DNA of 64,000 bases, from the NCBI RefSeq assembly GCF_009759665.1, contig NZ_WQNE01000020.1, forward strand, positions 62,001 through 126,000, given 5' to 3'. Made by a program: the position numbers and the translations under genes. The stretch is from Bradyrhizobium cajani. GTDB taxonomy: Bacteria > Pseudomonadota > Alphaproteobacteria > Rhizobiales > Xanthobacteraceae. The notes beneath the pieces were generated by a model. That model did no database searches and was not told the DNA's origin. It saw only the letters and a list, made by a program, of their open reading frames with translations. This document shows, piece after piece, positions 1-7,058 of the stretch. Position 1 is the stretch's first letter. Each line of letters opens with the position of its first letter.

Positions 1-1
1 C

Positions 2-904
2 AAGATCCTCGGCGGGCGGCCCAAGACTGCGGCAGCGATCCTGACCCTGATCACGCTCGGCATCGTCATCGGCCCTGCGACCTGGCTCGGCCTCAGCGCG
101 GTCGACGGCGTGCGGGAGCTGGCGCACCAGCTCGGCACCGGCGACCTCGCGCTTCAGTCGGCGCCGGAGCAGCTCAAGTCGTGGCCCATCGTCGGCCCAT
201 GGCTCTATGAGCTTTGGGACCAGGCCTACAGCAACATCCGCGCGGTGCTGCGCGAGGTGGCGCCGTATCTCCAACCGCTGGCGGGACCGCTGCTGTCGCT
301 TGCCGGCGATGCCGGTGTCGGCACCCTCCAGTTTCTCCTGTCGGTCTTCGTGGCCGGCTTCCTGTTTCCGCACGGGCCGCGGCTGGTCGCGGCCGGCCGC
401 AGCTTCCTGTTCCGGATCGTGCCCGAGCAGAGCGAGCATTTCCTCGAGCTTGCCGGCGCGACCATCCGCGCGGTGGCCCAAGGGGTGATCGGCGTTGCGG
501 TCGTGCAGGCGCTGCTCGCCGGCTTCGGCTTCAAGCTCGCGGCCGTGCCGAGCGCGGGCCTTCTCGCCTTCATCGTGCTGCTGCTCTCGATCGTGCAGAT
601 CGGCGCCTTCCTCGTGCTGCTGCCGGTGATCATCTGGATCTGGACCGCCAAGGACGTCACCACGGCATTGCTGCTCACCATCTATCTCGTCCTCGTCGGC
701 TTCATCGACACGATGCTGAAGCCGCTCGTCATGGGGCGCGGCCTGACCACGCCCACCATCGTGATCTTCGTCGGCGTGATCGGCGGCACGCTCGCCCACG
801 GCATCGTCGGCCTGTTCATCGGACCGATCATCCTGTCGGTGGCGTGGGAGCTGATGATGGCCTGGATCAGGACGGAAGACCGGCCGGAGGCGAGCCAGGG
901 TTGA
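2..904 (+). CDS. AI-2E family transporter (DUF20), 5' end outside window
   Basis: The reading frame is open to the left edge, so only the C-terminal ~300 residues are present and the true start lies upstream. Several hydrophobic segments are visible, with the family-typical C-terminal stretch GFIDTMLKPLVMGRGLTTP followed by a glycine-rich segment around GVIGGTLAHGIVGLFIGP. Proteins of this family (PerM/YdiK/TqsA) are inner-membrane permeases of mostly unknown substrate; some export autoinducer-2 or exchange Na+/H+. No partner gene is visible to suggest a substrate. The family call is confident; the substrate is unknown. Confidence 0.9.
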   Translation, partial: KILGGRPKTAAAILTLITLGIVIGPATWLGLSAVDGVRELAHQLGTGDLALQSAPEQLKSWPIVGPWLYELWDQAYSNIRAVLREVAPYLQPLAGPLLSLAGDAGVGTLQFLLSVFVAGFLFPHGPRLVAAGRSFLFRIVPEQSEHFLELAGATIRAVAQGVIGVAVVQALLAGFGFKLAAVPSAGLLAFIVLLLSIVQIGAFLVLLPVIIWIWTAKDVTTALLLTIYLVLVGFIDTMLKPLVMGRGLTTPTIVIFVGVIGGTLAHGIVGLFIGPIILSVAWELMMAWIRTEDRPEASQG

Positions 905-1005
905 GCCCGTCGCATCAGCTGTGATCAAAGCCTCGGCCGAACTTGTCTATTGAGTTAGACAAGTTACGATAGGGGCAAGATTCTGTTTCGAAACTTGCAA
1001 TTGTA

Positions 1006-1398
1006 ATGGCGAAGTCCTCCAAGCTGGTTGCAGCGAAGCGCGGCAAGGTTTTGTTGGTCAGGCGGCGATCGGACGGCCTGTGGATGTTCCCGGGCGGCCG
1101 CAAACGCGCGCGCGAGTCCGACAAGGACTGCCTGCGGCGGGAGATCAAGGAGGAACTGCCCAAGCTGAAGCTCGGGCGGGTCAGCCTCTGGAAGGAAGTG
1201 AAGGCCAGGAACAAGCGCTCCGGCCGCAAGATGAGCGACGCGATCTTCATCGCCAGGAACGCCAAGGGCCGGCTCGCGATCGGCGACAAGAACGAGATCG
1301 ACCGCGCCGCCTGGCAGAAGCCGCGCGGCATTCGCCTGACCGCAACCTCGCGCTACATCCGCGATCGCCTGTTTCCGCGGAAGCGGCGCCGCAACTGA
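1006..1398 (+). CDS. NUDIX hydrolase
   Basis: This 130-residue protein carries a complete Nudix box near residues 30-53: G, five residues, E, seven residues, then REIKEE, matching GX5EX7REUXEE. The box binds the divalent metals used to hydrolyse nucleoside diphosphates linked to another group. A lysine/arginine-rich N terminus and a C-terminal RKRRRN tail make the protein strongly basic, as in the DIPP-like diphosphoinositol/ApnA branch, but the substrate cannot be read from the sequence. It is monocistronic. The ATG at 1006 starts directly at the conserved beta strand, so there is no signal peptide and the enzyme is cytoplasmic. Confidence 0.88.
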   Translation: MAKSSKLVAAKRGKVLLVRRRSDGLWMFPGGRKRARESDKDCLRREIKEELPKLKLGRVSLWKEVKARNKRSGRKMSDAIFIARNAKGRLAIGDKNEIDRAAWQKPRGIRLTATSRYIRDRLFPRKRRRN

Positions 1399-1605
1399 GC
1401 GGTCGTTGATCGCTGGCGACAAACCGCCTGGCGGTCTCGCAGGACCAATGGTGCCGCGGCGGACCGGCCTCTAATTGAATGTCGGCGCGACCTGATCCGC
1501 CGGCGTCCTGCCGCACCAACCCACGGTAGCAGACGCGCGGCCAAGCGCTGCCGGCCCACCGCGACGGGCGGCAGTTCAGATCGCCAGCGTCGATCGAGTT
1601 GACCG

Positions 1606-1845
1606 CTATTGCTTGGCGGCCATCGTTTCCAGGCAATGGTTGAGATAGGCGGTGCGATCCCTGGGCAGTACCTTTTCGAGCTCCGCCTTCTGCGCGCATT
1701 CGCGCTGGCGCAATTGCTCGGCCCTGCGTTTCTCGGCGGCCTCGCGATATTCGGGAGCGACCTTGCTGGGATCGACCAGAGCCTGGGAGCGGGCAGGAGC
1801 GGTGGCAAGCAGCGCGATGGCCGCAACGAAAATGAATGATTTCAA
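1606..1845 (-). CDS. small secreted protein, function unknown
   Basis: A 79-residue protein with an N-terminal signal peptide (hydrophobic core FIFVAAIALLATAPA, likely cleavage after ARS/ALA), then a charged helical mature part with two cysteines, about 19 residues apart, able to form a disulfide. The start codon is TTG, chosen because a perfect GGAGG sits five bases upstream and no ATG fits. The mature region loosely recalls PsiF-type small periplasmic proteins in size and cysteine pattern, but I cannot assign it. It stands alone. Confidence 0.7.
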   Translation of the reverse strand: MKSFIFVAAIALLATAPARSQALVDPSKVAPEYREAAEKRRAEQLRQRECAQKAELEKVLPRDRTAYLNHCLETMAAKQ

Positions 1846-2156
1846 ATGAGCCTCCGTAAAAGGGGGGCATCCTAGCGTGCGACGTCGAAATGCTCAAACC
1901 GGCTGTCGCTATCCCCTTCGCTTTTTTGCCGAAGGCATCCTGCGCGTCCATCGGGGCGCTGCGAAAAATCGCGAAAACAACCCCATGCACAGTAGCCAAG
2001 TCCTGCCGGCACAATGTCTTCTCACATCCGGCGTAAAAGCCGTTTGACGCGTCGGGCAAAACAGTGGCATTCTGCCAACTTCGGAAAATCCGCCGAACGC
2101 TGACGCGTCAGCCGCGGGGTTCGTGACTCCCCGGGACATGCGGGTCATTGCATCGC

Positions 2157-2192
2157 GCAGACCCCGTACTCGGCCGGGGTGGCGGGGTCTGC
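2157..2192. repeat. perfect 10-bp inverted repeat in a gene-free stretch
   Basis: GCAGACCCCG at 2157-2166 is the exact reverse complement of 2183-2192, with a 16-nt loop. It lies in the roughly 480-bp gap between the small secreted gene and the coiled-coil gene. The same gap also contains a perfect palindrome TGACGCGTCA at 2101-2110 and, near 2047-2080, a GACGCGTCGGGCAAAAC-type fragment that resembles a sequence scattered in Bradyrhizobium intergenic regions. There is no T-run, so it is not an obvious terminator. I see no gene in 1846-2328. Confidence 0.5.
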
Positions 2193-2328
2193 CAGCCGGC
2201 CAGGCCGCTAACGTGGAATTAATCCAAAAAGCCCACAATTTTAGGCAGTTGGAGATGGGTGCTGCGTACAGGAGGCGTCGCGAGGACGTTCCGGCGACGG
2301 CTGCCTTTTGCTCGCTCATTTGGGGTCC

Positions 2329-2991
2329 ATGCACGTGACCACGACTTTCGAAACGCAAGGGCTGGTCGAACAACTCGACCCCACAGCACTTGCCGCGGCT
2401 GTCGCCGCCCACGAACCCGCCGCCGCGGAAGCTCCAGCACCGGTCAAGCGGTCCAGCCGGACATCGGTCCTGGCACTGTCGGTGTGTGCCCTGGCCATCA
2501 ATGGCGCGGCGGCCGTCTACACATGGCCGTCCGATTTTCCGTCGCTGAATGTCAGCCGTCTGGCCGAGCTGCTTCCGCGCCAACAAGCTTCCGCGCCAAA
2601 GCCGGATCCGGTCGTCGCCGCCTTGAAGGATATCCAGTCGGCCCAGCAGCAGCACACCGCTTCGCTGCAGGAGAACAACCAGGCATTGCAGCAAAATGCG
2701 GCTCTGCTCCAGCAGGATTCCATGGTGCTGCTGTCTCTGCGACAGAGCATCACGGACGAACGGGTCGATGTGAGGAAGATATCCTCGCAGCTGTCGACGC
2801 TGATCGCGAAGGTCGATACGCTGCAAAGCGTGATGATGTCGGACATCACCTCCTCCATCCCGAGAGGGTACGCGCGCAAGCGCCTGGCGATGCGCAAACG
2901 GATGGCCCCGCAAGTGAAGCCTGTCGGACCTGTTTCGGTTGGTGGGGCTCCGCTGAGTGTGCCGGCGACGGTTTCAGCTCCGGAAAGCTGA
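2329..2991 (+). CDS. membrane-anchored coiled-coil protein, function unknown
   Basis: Starts at the ATG at 2329; an in-frame TTG at 2308 would add seven residues. The 220-residue product has an Ala/Pro-rich cytoplasmic N terminus, one transmembrane segment around residues 47-63 (TSVLALSVCALAINGAAAVY), then a long Gln-rich helical region (AQQQHTASLQENNQALQQN and following) typical of a periplasmic coiled coil, and a basic C terminus. This is a single-pass protein with a coiled-coil stalk. No enzymatic motif is visible. Its immediate neighbours give no clue to its job. Confidence 0.72.
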   Translation: MHVTTTFETQGLVEQLDPTALAAAVAAHEPAAAEAPAPVKRSSRTSVLALSVCALAINGAAAVYTWPSDFPSLNVSRLAELLPRQQASAPKPDPVVAALKDIQSAQQQHTASLQENNQALQQNAALLQQDSMVLLSLRQSITDERVDVRKISSQLSTLIAKVDTLQSVMMSDITSSIPRGYARKRLAMRKRMAPQVKPVGPVSVGGAPLSVPATVSAPES

Positions 2992-3059
2992 GGGCAGGGC
3001 AGGCACAGCACTTGGGCTATGTCCGCGCTAAGCAGGCGCGGGCGGGCACCGATTGAGGC

Positions 3060-3290
3060 TTAGCCGGCCGCCGCCCGTCGCAGGTGCGAGGGAACGGGGA
3101 TGGGACGATGCTCCTCTTCGGCAGCCTCAATCCAACATGCAATTGCGTCCTGCACGTTCTGCACCGCTTCGAATTCGTTGGCTCCGTCGGACATGCAGCC
3201 GGGAAGGTCGGGCACCGTCGCGACAAATCCGCCGCCATCCTCCTCCGAAAGCGGCTCGATGATGATCTTGTAGTGCGGACGCTCGTCCAC
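3060..3290 (-). CDS. HicB-family antitoxin-like protein (orphan)
   Basis: The 76-residue sequence contains the HicB partial RNase-H-like fold signature: YKIIIEPLSEEDGGGFVATVPDLPGC, then a conserved helix FEAVQNVQDAIACWIEAAEE. HicB normally neutralises the HicA mRNA interferase encoded next to it. No HicA-like ORF is present: upstream lies a small membrane protein gene 24 bp away, and downstream is the convergent coiled-coil gene. The usual C-terminal DNA-binding extension is also missing. It is therefore an orphan that may have lost its toxin or have another role. Confidence 0.8.
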   Translation of the reverse strand: MDERPHYKIIIEPLSEEDGGGFVATVPDLPGCMSDGANEFEAVQNVQDAIACWIEAAEEEHRPIPVPSHLRRAAAG

Positions 3291-3313
3291 GTGGTCTCAA
3301 TCTCGCAGGAAGG

Positions 3314-3472
3314 CTAGTTGTTGGACCTGGACCTCCAGCCATATTCCGGATGCGGAATCGTGGCGGTGATGTCGGCCTCCTTGTCCGCCGAGAGGCGCCA
3401 GGCTGCGACACCGAAGCACAAGGTCAGGATCAGGGCGATCGCAAGCAGAAGCATGGAGACGAAATGGCTCAC
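3314..3472 (-). CDS. small single-pass membrane protein
   Basis: Encodes about 52 residues from a GTG at 3472 (an internal ATG at 3454 is possible). It has one strongly hydrophobic segment (MLLLAIALILTLCFGVAAW) and a polar C terminus ending near PHPEYGWRSRSNN. The frame is open further upstream, but that part overlaps the start of the next small gene and does not look coding. It is followed 23 bp later by the HicB-like gene on the same strand, so they could be cotranscribed. Function unknown. Confidence 0.5.
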   Translation of the reverse strand: MSHFVSMLLLAIALILTLCFGVAAWRLSADKEADITATIPHPEYGWRSRSNN

Positions 3473-3570
3473 GTGCGTCACCGGTGGTTTGAAACTAGGA
3501 GAGAGCGAACACGAGTTGCCGATTCGGAAAATACAGTCGCGCTGACCTAAGGCCTGCTTTCCACATCCAG

Positions 3571-3729
3571 TCATATGGGACCGAAGGCGCTCACGATGCC
3601 GATCGTGATCGGGACCAGCGCTACGATTGTCCATAAGGCGGGCGAGCTGGAGGAGAGACCAGCGACAAAGATCAACACACCGAAGCCGACGAGGGCCACC
3701 GAGATGGCATAGGCGAGTGCTTTTTCCAT
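3571..3729 (-). CDS. small two-helix membrane protein, 52 residues
   Basis: Starts at the ATG complementary to 3727-3729 and reads MEKALAYAISVALVGFGVLI..., with two hydrophobic segments (about residues 5-24 and 33-50) separated by a serine-rich turn and a short C terminus. The composition (Val, Ile, Leu, Gly; few Arg) is unlike the arginine-rich shadow frames of this genome, which argues for real coding. It heads a run of three small minus-strand genes. Function unknown. Confidence 0.55.
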   Translation of the reverse strand: MEKALAYAISVALVGFGVLIFVAGLSSSSPALWTIVALVPITIGIVSAFGPI

Positions 3730-3789
3730 CGTTCGATCCACGAGGAACACTGCGCCTGTGTAGGACTCACTGTTGGTCCAAACGTTCCT

Positions 3790-3938
3790 ATGTCCGAGAA
3801 TTCGCCGACCTTCGTTTTTCTCGGATCGCTCTGGAGCTGGAGCAAGGCGCGATTCAACTCGCCCATATCGCCAACGAGCGTGACCTTGAGGCCATCCGTG
3901 CTATCGAGCGGGACGACGGACTACTCCATTTTCCCCAT
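3790..3938 (-). pseudogene. possible short gene remnant interrupted by TAG
   Basis: On the minus strand the frame starting at an ATG (3938) gives MGKME, then an in-frame TAG (forward CTA at 3921-3923), then continues with protein-like sequence including LDSTDGLKVTLVGD and GELNRALLQLQSDPRK. The composition resembles a genuine protein and not a shadow frame, so this may be a decayed gene, but the piece is short and the family is not recognised. Apart from this, 3730-4185 holds no gene that I can support. Confidence 0.22.
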
Positions 3939-4027
3939 CGCAGCGTCCGAAAGCGAACAGAAGGGATCGCCGAATTATCCTAGGCTACGCGTGCTTGGCC
4001 TTCCCCAAGGGTCCAAGCAACCTCCAG

Positions 4028-4071
4028 CGGCCCCGGCCTCCCACACCCCGTAAGCCCCAGGGCCGGGGCCG
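4028..4071. repeat. perfect 11-bp inverted repeat
   Basis: CGGCCCCGGCC at 4028-4038 is the exact reverse complement of 4061-4071, with a 22-nt loop. No T-run follows on either strand. It sits in the gene-free stretch between the small membrane genes and the DUF3551 pair; role unknown. Confidence 0.5.
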
Positions 4072-4185
4072 TCATTCAGTTACGGTGACAGTGCGCTCAC
4101 TATCGTGCAGTCATGCACTCATCCGAACGGCCGCAGCCGGCAATAGTGCCGCCCGGTCTTATCCGCTGGCTCTAGCGGCAAATCG

Positions 4186-4211
4186 GGCCCGCCGGTTCAT
4201 GCTGGCGGGCC
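4186..4211 (-). terminator. hairpin downstream of DUF3551 gene, copy 1
   Basis: GGCCCGCC at 4186-4193 pairs perfectly with GGCGGGCC at 4204-4211 around a 10-nt loop containing GGTTCA. It lies about 10 bp beyond the stop codon of the minus-strand DUF3551 gene, with only a weak T-run (CGATTTG) after it. The same hairpin recurs at 4711-4737 after the second copy, and relatives occur near 5700 and 23,711, so it is both a probable transcription end and a repeated palindrome. Confidence 0.55.
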
Positions 4212-4222
4212 TGCGATCTCCT

Positions 4223-4495
4223 TCAGCGACTACGGTAAGGCCGAGGCTGTTGCACATTTTGCTGCCGGAATAGAAGGCGCGTGTTTTCCGAACATGTCAC
4301 GTTCGACCGGCCGGACGCGGATGCCAGGCATTGCTCTCTCGTCTCATAAGAGCAGTCGCCGGAAGGGCCGAGCTGCCCACCATAGATGCACCAGGGGTAA
4401 TCATACGAGACCGGAGTGACGGGAGAAGCGGGGCCGGCGATGGCGGCGGCGGTCCCCGCCGCGAGTAAGGCGGCTATGGCTAGCATCGTGCGCAT
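4223..4495 (-). CDS. DUF3551-type small secreted protein, copy 1
   Basis: A 90-residue precursor starting at ATG 4495, with AGGAGA about eight bases upstream. A signal peptide (MRTMLAIAALLAAGTAAAIA) is followed by a mature part with YDYPWC, a glycine-rich GDCSY segment and the conserved EQCLASASGRSNVTC, giving four cysteines that probably form two disulfides. This is the pattern of the DUF3551 family, abundant as multicopy paralogues in Bradyrhizobium; function unknown. A near-identical paralogue lies directly upstream, in a tandem duplication that includes the 5' leader and the 3' hairpin. Confidence 0.85.
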   Translation of the reverse strand: MRTMLAIAALLAAGTAAAIAGPASPVTPVSYDYPWCIYGGQLGPSGDCSYETREQCLASASGRSNVTCSENTRLLFRQQNVQQPRPYRSR

Positions 4496-4710
4496 GATCA
4501 AAATCTCCTTCCGTCTTCGGAAAACCGCTAGACGCCTTTCTTGCGTCGCTGTCCGGAATCTGGAGGTAGCTGTCTCCGGTTCAAGGCCAAGTTTGTGGTG
4601 ATGACCTAAATGTGCGCGGACCGAGGCCCTCATCCGAATGGCGCCGCCACCTCGGCACAGCAATGAGCGCGATAAGGTTAAGTGCTCTGTCACCACTTAG
4701 TGGCAAATTG

Positions 4711-4737
4711 GGCCCGCCGGGTTCATCCTGGCGGGCC
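4711..4737 (-). terminator. hairpin downstream of DUF3551 gene, copy 2
   Basis: GGCCCGCC (4711-4718) pairs with GGCGGGCC (4730-4737), loop GGGTTCATCCT. It is the counterpart of the hairpin at 4186-4211 and sits just after the stop of the second DUF3551 gene on the minus strand. Confidence 0.5.
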
Positions 4738-4747
4738 TGCGATCTCT

Positions 4748-5008
4748 TCAACGACTACGGGGTGTCCGAGGCGGTTGCGCATTTTGCTGCTGGAATAGAA
4801 GGCGCCGGTTTTCCTTACATATCACATTCGACCGGCCGGACGCGGACGCCAGGCATTGCTCTCTCGTCTGATAAGAGCAGTCGCCGGAAATGCCGAGCTC
4901 CCCACCATAGACGCACCAGGGATAGTCATACGAGACGGGAGAAACGGGACCGGCGATAGCCGCGGTCCCCGCTGCGAGCAGGGCGGATAAGACCAGCACT
5001 GTGCGCAT
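4748..5008 (-). CDS. DUF3551-type small secreted protein, copy 2
   Basis: An 86-residue precursor from ATG 5008 (an in-frame TTG six bases upstream is possible, but AGGAGA is placed for the ATG). It has a signal peptide (MRTVLVLSALLAAGTAAIA) and the same YDYPWC...GDCSY...EQCLASASGRSNVIC core with four cysteines as the downstream copy; the two differ mainly in the signal peptide and C-terminal tail. Tandem duplication of a roughly 520-bp unit (gene, leader and terminator) is clear. Presumably periplasmic; function unknown. Confidence 0.85.
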   Translation of the reverse strand: MRTVLVLSALLAAGTAAIAGPVSPVSYDYPWCVYGGELGISGDCSYQTREQCLASASGRSNVICKENRRLLFQQQNAQPPRTPRSR

Positions 5009-5166
5009 GATCAAATCTCCTTCGGTCTTCGGAAAACAGCCATACGCCTTTCTTGCGTCGCTATCCGGAATCTGGCGGTAGCTTTCTCCGGTTCAAGGCT
5101 GGGTTTGTGCAGGATGGAATATCTGACGGCGCATCCGACGCGCCGCAGGCGGCAGGAACGATCGGC

Positions 5167-5244
5167 ATGAAGCGCCGGCGCCGAACCCACAGGAAGCGCA
5201 ACCGGCAGCGGCTGGCGACGCATGCTTGCCGACTGAAAGGGTGA
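5167..5244 (+). CDS. 25-residue arginine-rich peptide, relic copy
   Basis: ATG at 5167 encodes MKRRRRTHRKRNRQRLATHA and five more residues, a very basic peptide with over a third arginine. A second copy at 23,206-23,283 differs at a handful of codons; there it is translationally coupled to an upstream gene. In this copy the upstream gene is missing: sequence similarity to the other copy begins right at this ATG. Either it encodes a real nucleic-acid-binding micropeptide or the conserved element is the DNA or RNA itself. Confidence 0.4.
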   Translation: MKRRRRTHRKRNRQRLATHACRLKG

Positions 5245-5253
5245 ACGACTATG

Positions 5254-5275
5254 GCGCGGGGCTACGGTCCCGCGC
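5254..5275 (+). terminator. stem-loop terminator, relic copy
   Basis: GCGCGGG (5254-5260) pairs perfectly with CCCGCGC (5269-5275) across an 8-nt loop, followed by TTGCTC. It sits 10 bp after the micropeptide stop. The equivalent hairpin at 23,293-23,314 has a loop with TTCGG and is followed by TTTGTC. Confidence 0.55.
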
Positions 5276-5332
5276 TTGCTCAGTCTCGGATTTCGGTGGG
5301 GACAATCAGCGTTGGCTCAGATGGCTTGCCGG

Positions 5333-5548
5333 CTAATCGAGCGCAGCCGTTTTTTGCGTCATAGCTTCGTCAGCCACGTGATGACAGGTCGTTACGAGAA
5401 ATACCGCTTTGCTGCATTGCCATTCACTACCGAGGGCAGCACTTGAGACCGGGTCGCGAGCGGCCAATCCTAACAGAGCGGCCGCGCCGATCAGCAAATT
5501 TGCGATAACGAGCTTACGTGCTTTGCGAGTCCACGTTGGGCTGATCAT
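5333..5548 (-). CDS. 71-residue membrane/secreted protein, relic copy
   Basis: Starts MISPTWTRKARKLVIANLLI, with one hydrophobic segment (about residues 12-30), then a short extracytoplasmic part containing EWQCSKAVFLVTTC with two cysteines. A paralogue at 23,372-23,587 in the island differs at only a few residues; many of the nucleotide differences are silent, suggesting the protein is under selection. No family recognised. Likely anchored in, or secreted through, the inner membrane. Confidence 0.6.
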   Translation of the reverse strand: MISPTWTRKARKLVIANLLIGAAALLGLAARDPVSSAALGSEWQCSKAVFLVTTCHHVADEAMTQKTAALD

Positions 5549-5873
5549 AGAGGTAGTTCCCCTTGGGACGTGCGCTGGGATATCAGATGCTGGGCCTCAT
5601 TTGTTTCAGGCGGACTTCGCGGCGCAGTGAAAATGGTTTCACGGCGGATGGTGCCGGAACTATTGCGACGCATGGCGTGGACCGAGACAGTGATCGGAAG
5701 GGCCGCCGGTTCACGCAGGCGGGCCGCCCTTGTCACAAAACTTTGACCGACGTGTGCCAGCGTTCAGTAGCTGGGATTTCAGCGCCCAGACTGGAATGCA
5801 TTTGCGAAAGCCGCCGAGCGAACATACTCCGCTCGCGCCGCATTCATGTTGTCTCTTATTTTGAGGTTGGTGC

Positions 5874-6071
5874 ATGTTCAGTGCGGAAACGACTGCGCTC
5901 CTTCGAGCCGTCCTTGAAGAAGTGTGCGAAAACATCCCTGTCAGCGAAGTCGGCGCCAGAACGCATGTTGCGTCGAAGATCCTCGAGGCCGCAGCACAGG
6001 GACAACTCTCGACCGACGCATTGAGAATGGCGGGTCGCAAGGCCCTGAACCCACCCACAATGTGGCGTTGA
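5874..6071 (+). CDS. conserved small rhizobial protein
   Basis: 65 residues, MFSAETTALLRAVLEEVCENI..., with a THVASKILEAAAQG core and an ALNPPTMWR end. I recognise this as a short conserved hypothetical type, common as multiple paralogues in Bradyrhizobium and relatives, soluble and helical with no catalytic motif. It lies on the strand opposite a decayed gene immediately downstream, overlapping it slightly. Function unknown. Confidence 0.7.
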   Translation: MFSAETTALLRAVLEEVCENIPVSEVGARTHVASKILEAAAQGQLSTDALRMAGRKALNPPTMWR

Positions 6072-6190
6072 TCTCAGGGCCGCCGGCCTGTTCCAGCACG
6101 TCGTACTCAAAACCAACGCTTTCAAGGTCGTCTCCTCGAACCACTTCTCCGCGGCCTCGATGCCGACGCCGGTCCTGCTTCCTCGGGGCG
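6050..6190 (-). pseudogene. frameshifted remnant of a small WFEE-type protein gene
   Basis: On the minus strand one frame reads GIEAAEKWFEE; the continuation expected from the intact relative at 23,717-23,872 (WFEENDPEGVAFEYDVIG) appears only after a one-base shift, as DDLESVGFEYDVLEQAGGPE. Loss of a single A in GAGGAGAACGACC explains it. The upstream part of the gene is not recognisable, so the gene is dead. Its presence at the same relative place as in the island supports this stretch being an element relic. Confidence 0.6.
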
Positions 6191-6417
6191 AAGGCGAGCC
6201 TGATTTAGTCGGCAAGCTTCCTCTTCCGCGCAGGTTTTAACTGGCCAGAAAGCGGCTGGTTCGAAGCCGCCAGAAGGGAGCAGCTTGACCGCCGTTTGAC
6301 GGCGGGCAGCGTCTCGGGGTTCTTGTCTGGGGATACCGTCAGTTCACTTATGCCAGACACGCGAACGATGGTGCTACGGTTAGACCAAGTTCATCGGCAC
6401 GACGGAGACCCATTTAA

Positions 6418-6951
6418 TTAGCGCACAGTCATAAACGGGCGCACCGTAGGAAAGACTTCGTCTCGCAGCTTCTGGATTGCCGCGACAGTTCGCTTGACAG
6501 GCGGCAAAACAATCGGGGCCGTGTTTTTCTGGAACCGTAGTTGGTAATCGCGCCGACCATCGCAGAGTTCGACAATGATCTCGCGTGTCGGGTCATCCAA
6601 GCTCAGTCCTGCTTGGACTGTTGCGTCGAGGAGAGGCGCCAGAATGTGCTTGTTCCAGCCTGCGCATTTTGTGATGCCCTTGGCCCATAGAAAGCTCTTC
6701 ATGAAAAGCTCCGCAGACTGAGCGAAGCAAAAGAACATTGGCAGCGGCGCGCGGGTGCCTTTGGTGGGCTGCGCAGGGGGAAGCCCGGTCCAAACTTTCA
6801 TGACAAGGCCAGTTGGAGCGGAAGGCGGGGCTTCATACAGGGCGAGCGCAGCGTCGAAGTATTCCTCCGCCAGCTCGTAGAAGTTGGCCGGGATTTCCAT
6901 CGCGCGCGCTGTTGCGGAGTATCCGGGTTTTAGATCGATAGCGCGCGGCAT
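6418..6951 (-). CDS. hypothetical protein with HEPN-like helical core
   Basis: 177 residues from ATG 6951, with GGAG placed eight bases upstream (the frame is open further, but that extension is not protein-like). The sequence is helical: FYELAEEYFDAALALYEAP, then FFCFAQSAELFMKSFLWAKG, which resembles the paired helices of HEPN/HEPN-like proteins, then a helix near DPTREIIVELCDGRRDYQLRFQ. The R-x4-6-H RNase signature of toxic HEPN proteins is not evident. It sits in the relic region beside another accessory gene. Function unknown; it might be a defence- or toxin-related accessory protein. Confidence 0.6.
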   Translation of the reverse strand: MPRAIDLKPGYSATARAMEIPANFYELAEEYFDAALALYEAPPSAPTGLVMKVWTGLPPAQPTKGTRAPLPMFFCFAQSAELFMKSFLWAKGITKCAGWNKHILAPLLDATVQAGLSLDDPTREIIVELCDGRRDYQLRFQKNTAPIVLPPVKRTVAAIQKLRDEVFPTVRPFMTVR

Positions 6952-7058
6952 CCTGCGATCTCCTCGATAACTCGGGCCACAGCGAAAATCAGAGCATGGG
7001 CATGCCAGCAACGAGCTCGCCGTACCTAGCGGTGCCAACCCCCATCACGTCGATGTCG

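Larger units (their letters stand above)
4186..5110. repeat. tandem duplication of DUF3551 gene unit
   Basis: The segment from about 4186 to 4600 (terminator hairpin, gene, 5' leader up to the GGTTCAAGGC motif) is repeated at about 4711-5110 in the same orientation with high but imperfect identity. Leaders, coding parts and hairpins all align, so the duplication copied the whole transcription unit. Confidence 0.75.
5167..5730. repeat. ~0.55-kb repeat shared with the tRNA-Lys island (other copy 23,206-23,735)
   Basis: From the micropeptide ATG to the hairpin GCCGGTTCACGCAGGCGGGCC the two segments align almost continuously at about nine bases in ten or better, with a local insertion near 5640-5700 in this copy. 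Both carry the micropeptide ORF, the terminator, the 71-codon minus-strand gene and the palindrome in the same order and orientation. Similarity stops abruptly on the left at the ATG. Confidence 0.85.

Noticed and set aside
3060..3480. Complete HicAB toxin-antitoxin module
   Set aside because: No HicA-like double-stranded-RNA-binding-fold ORF with its catalytic His was found in any frame near the HicB gene.
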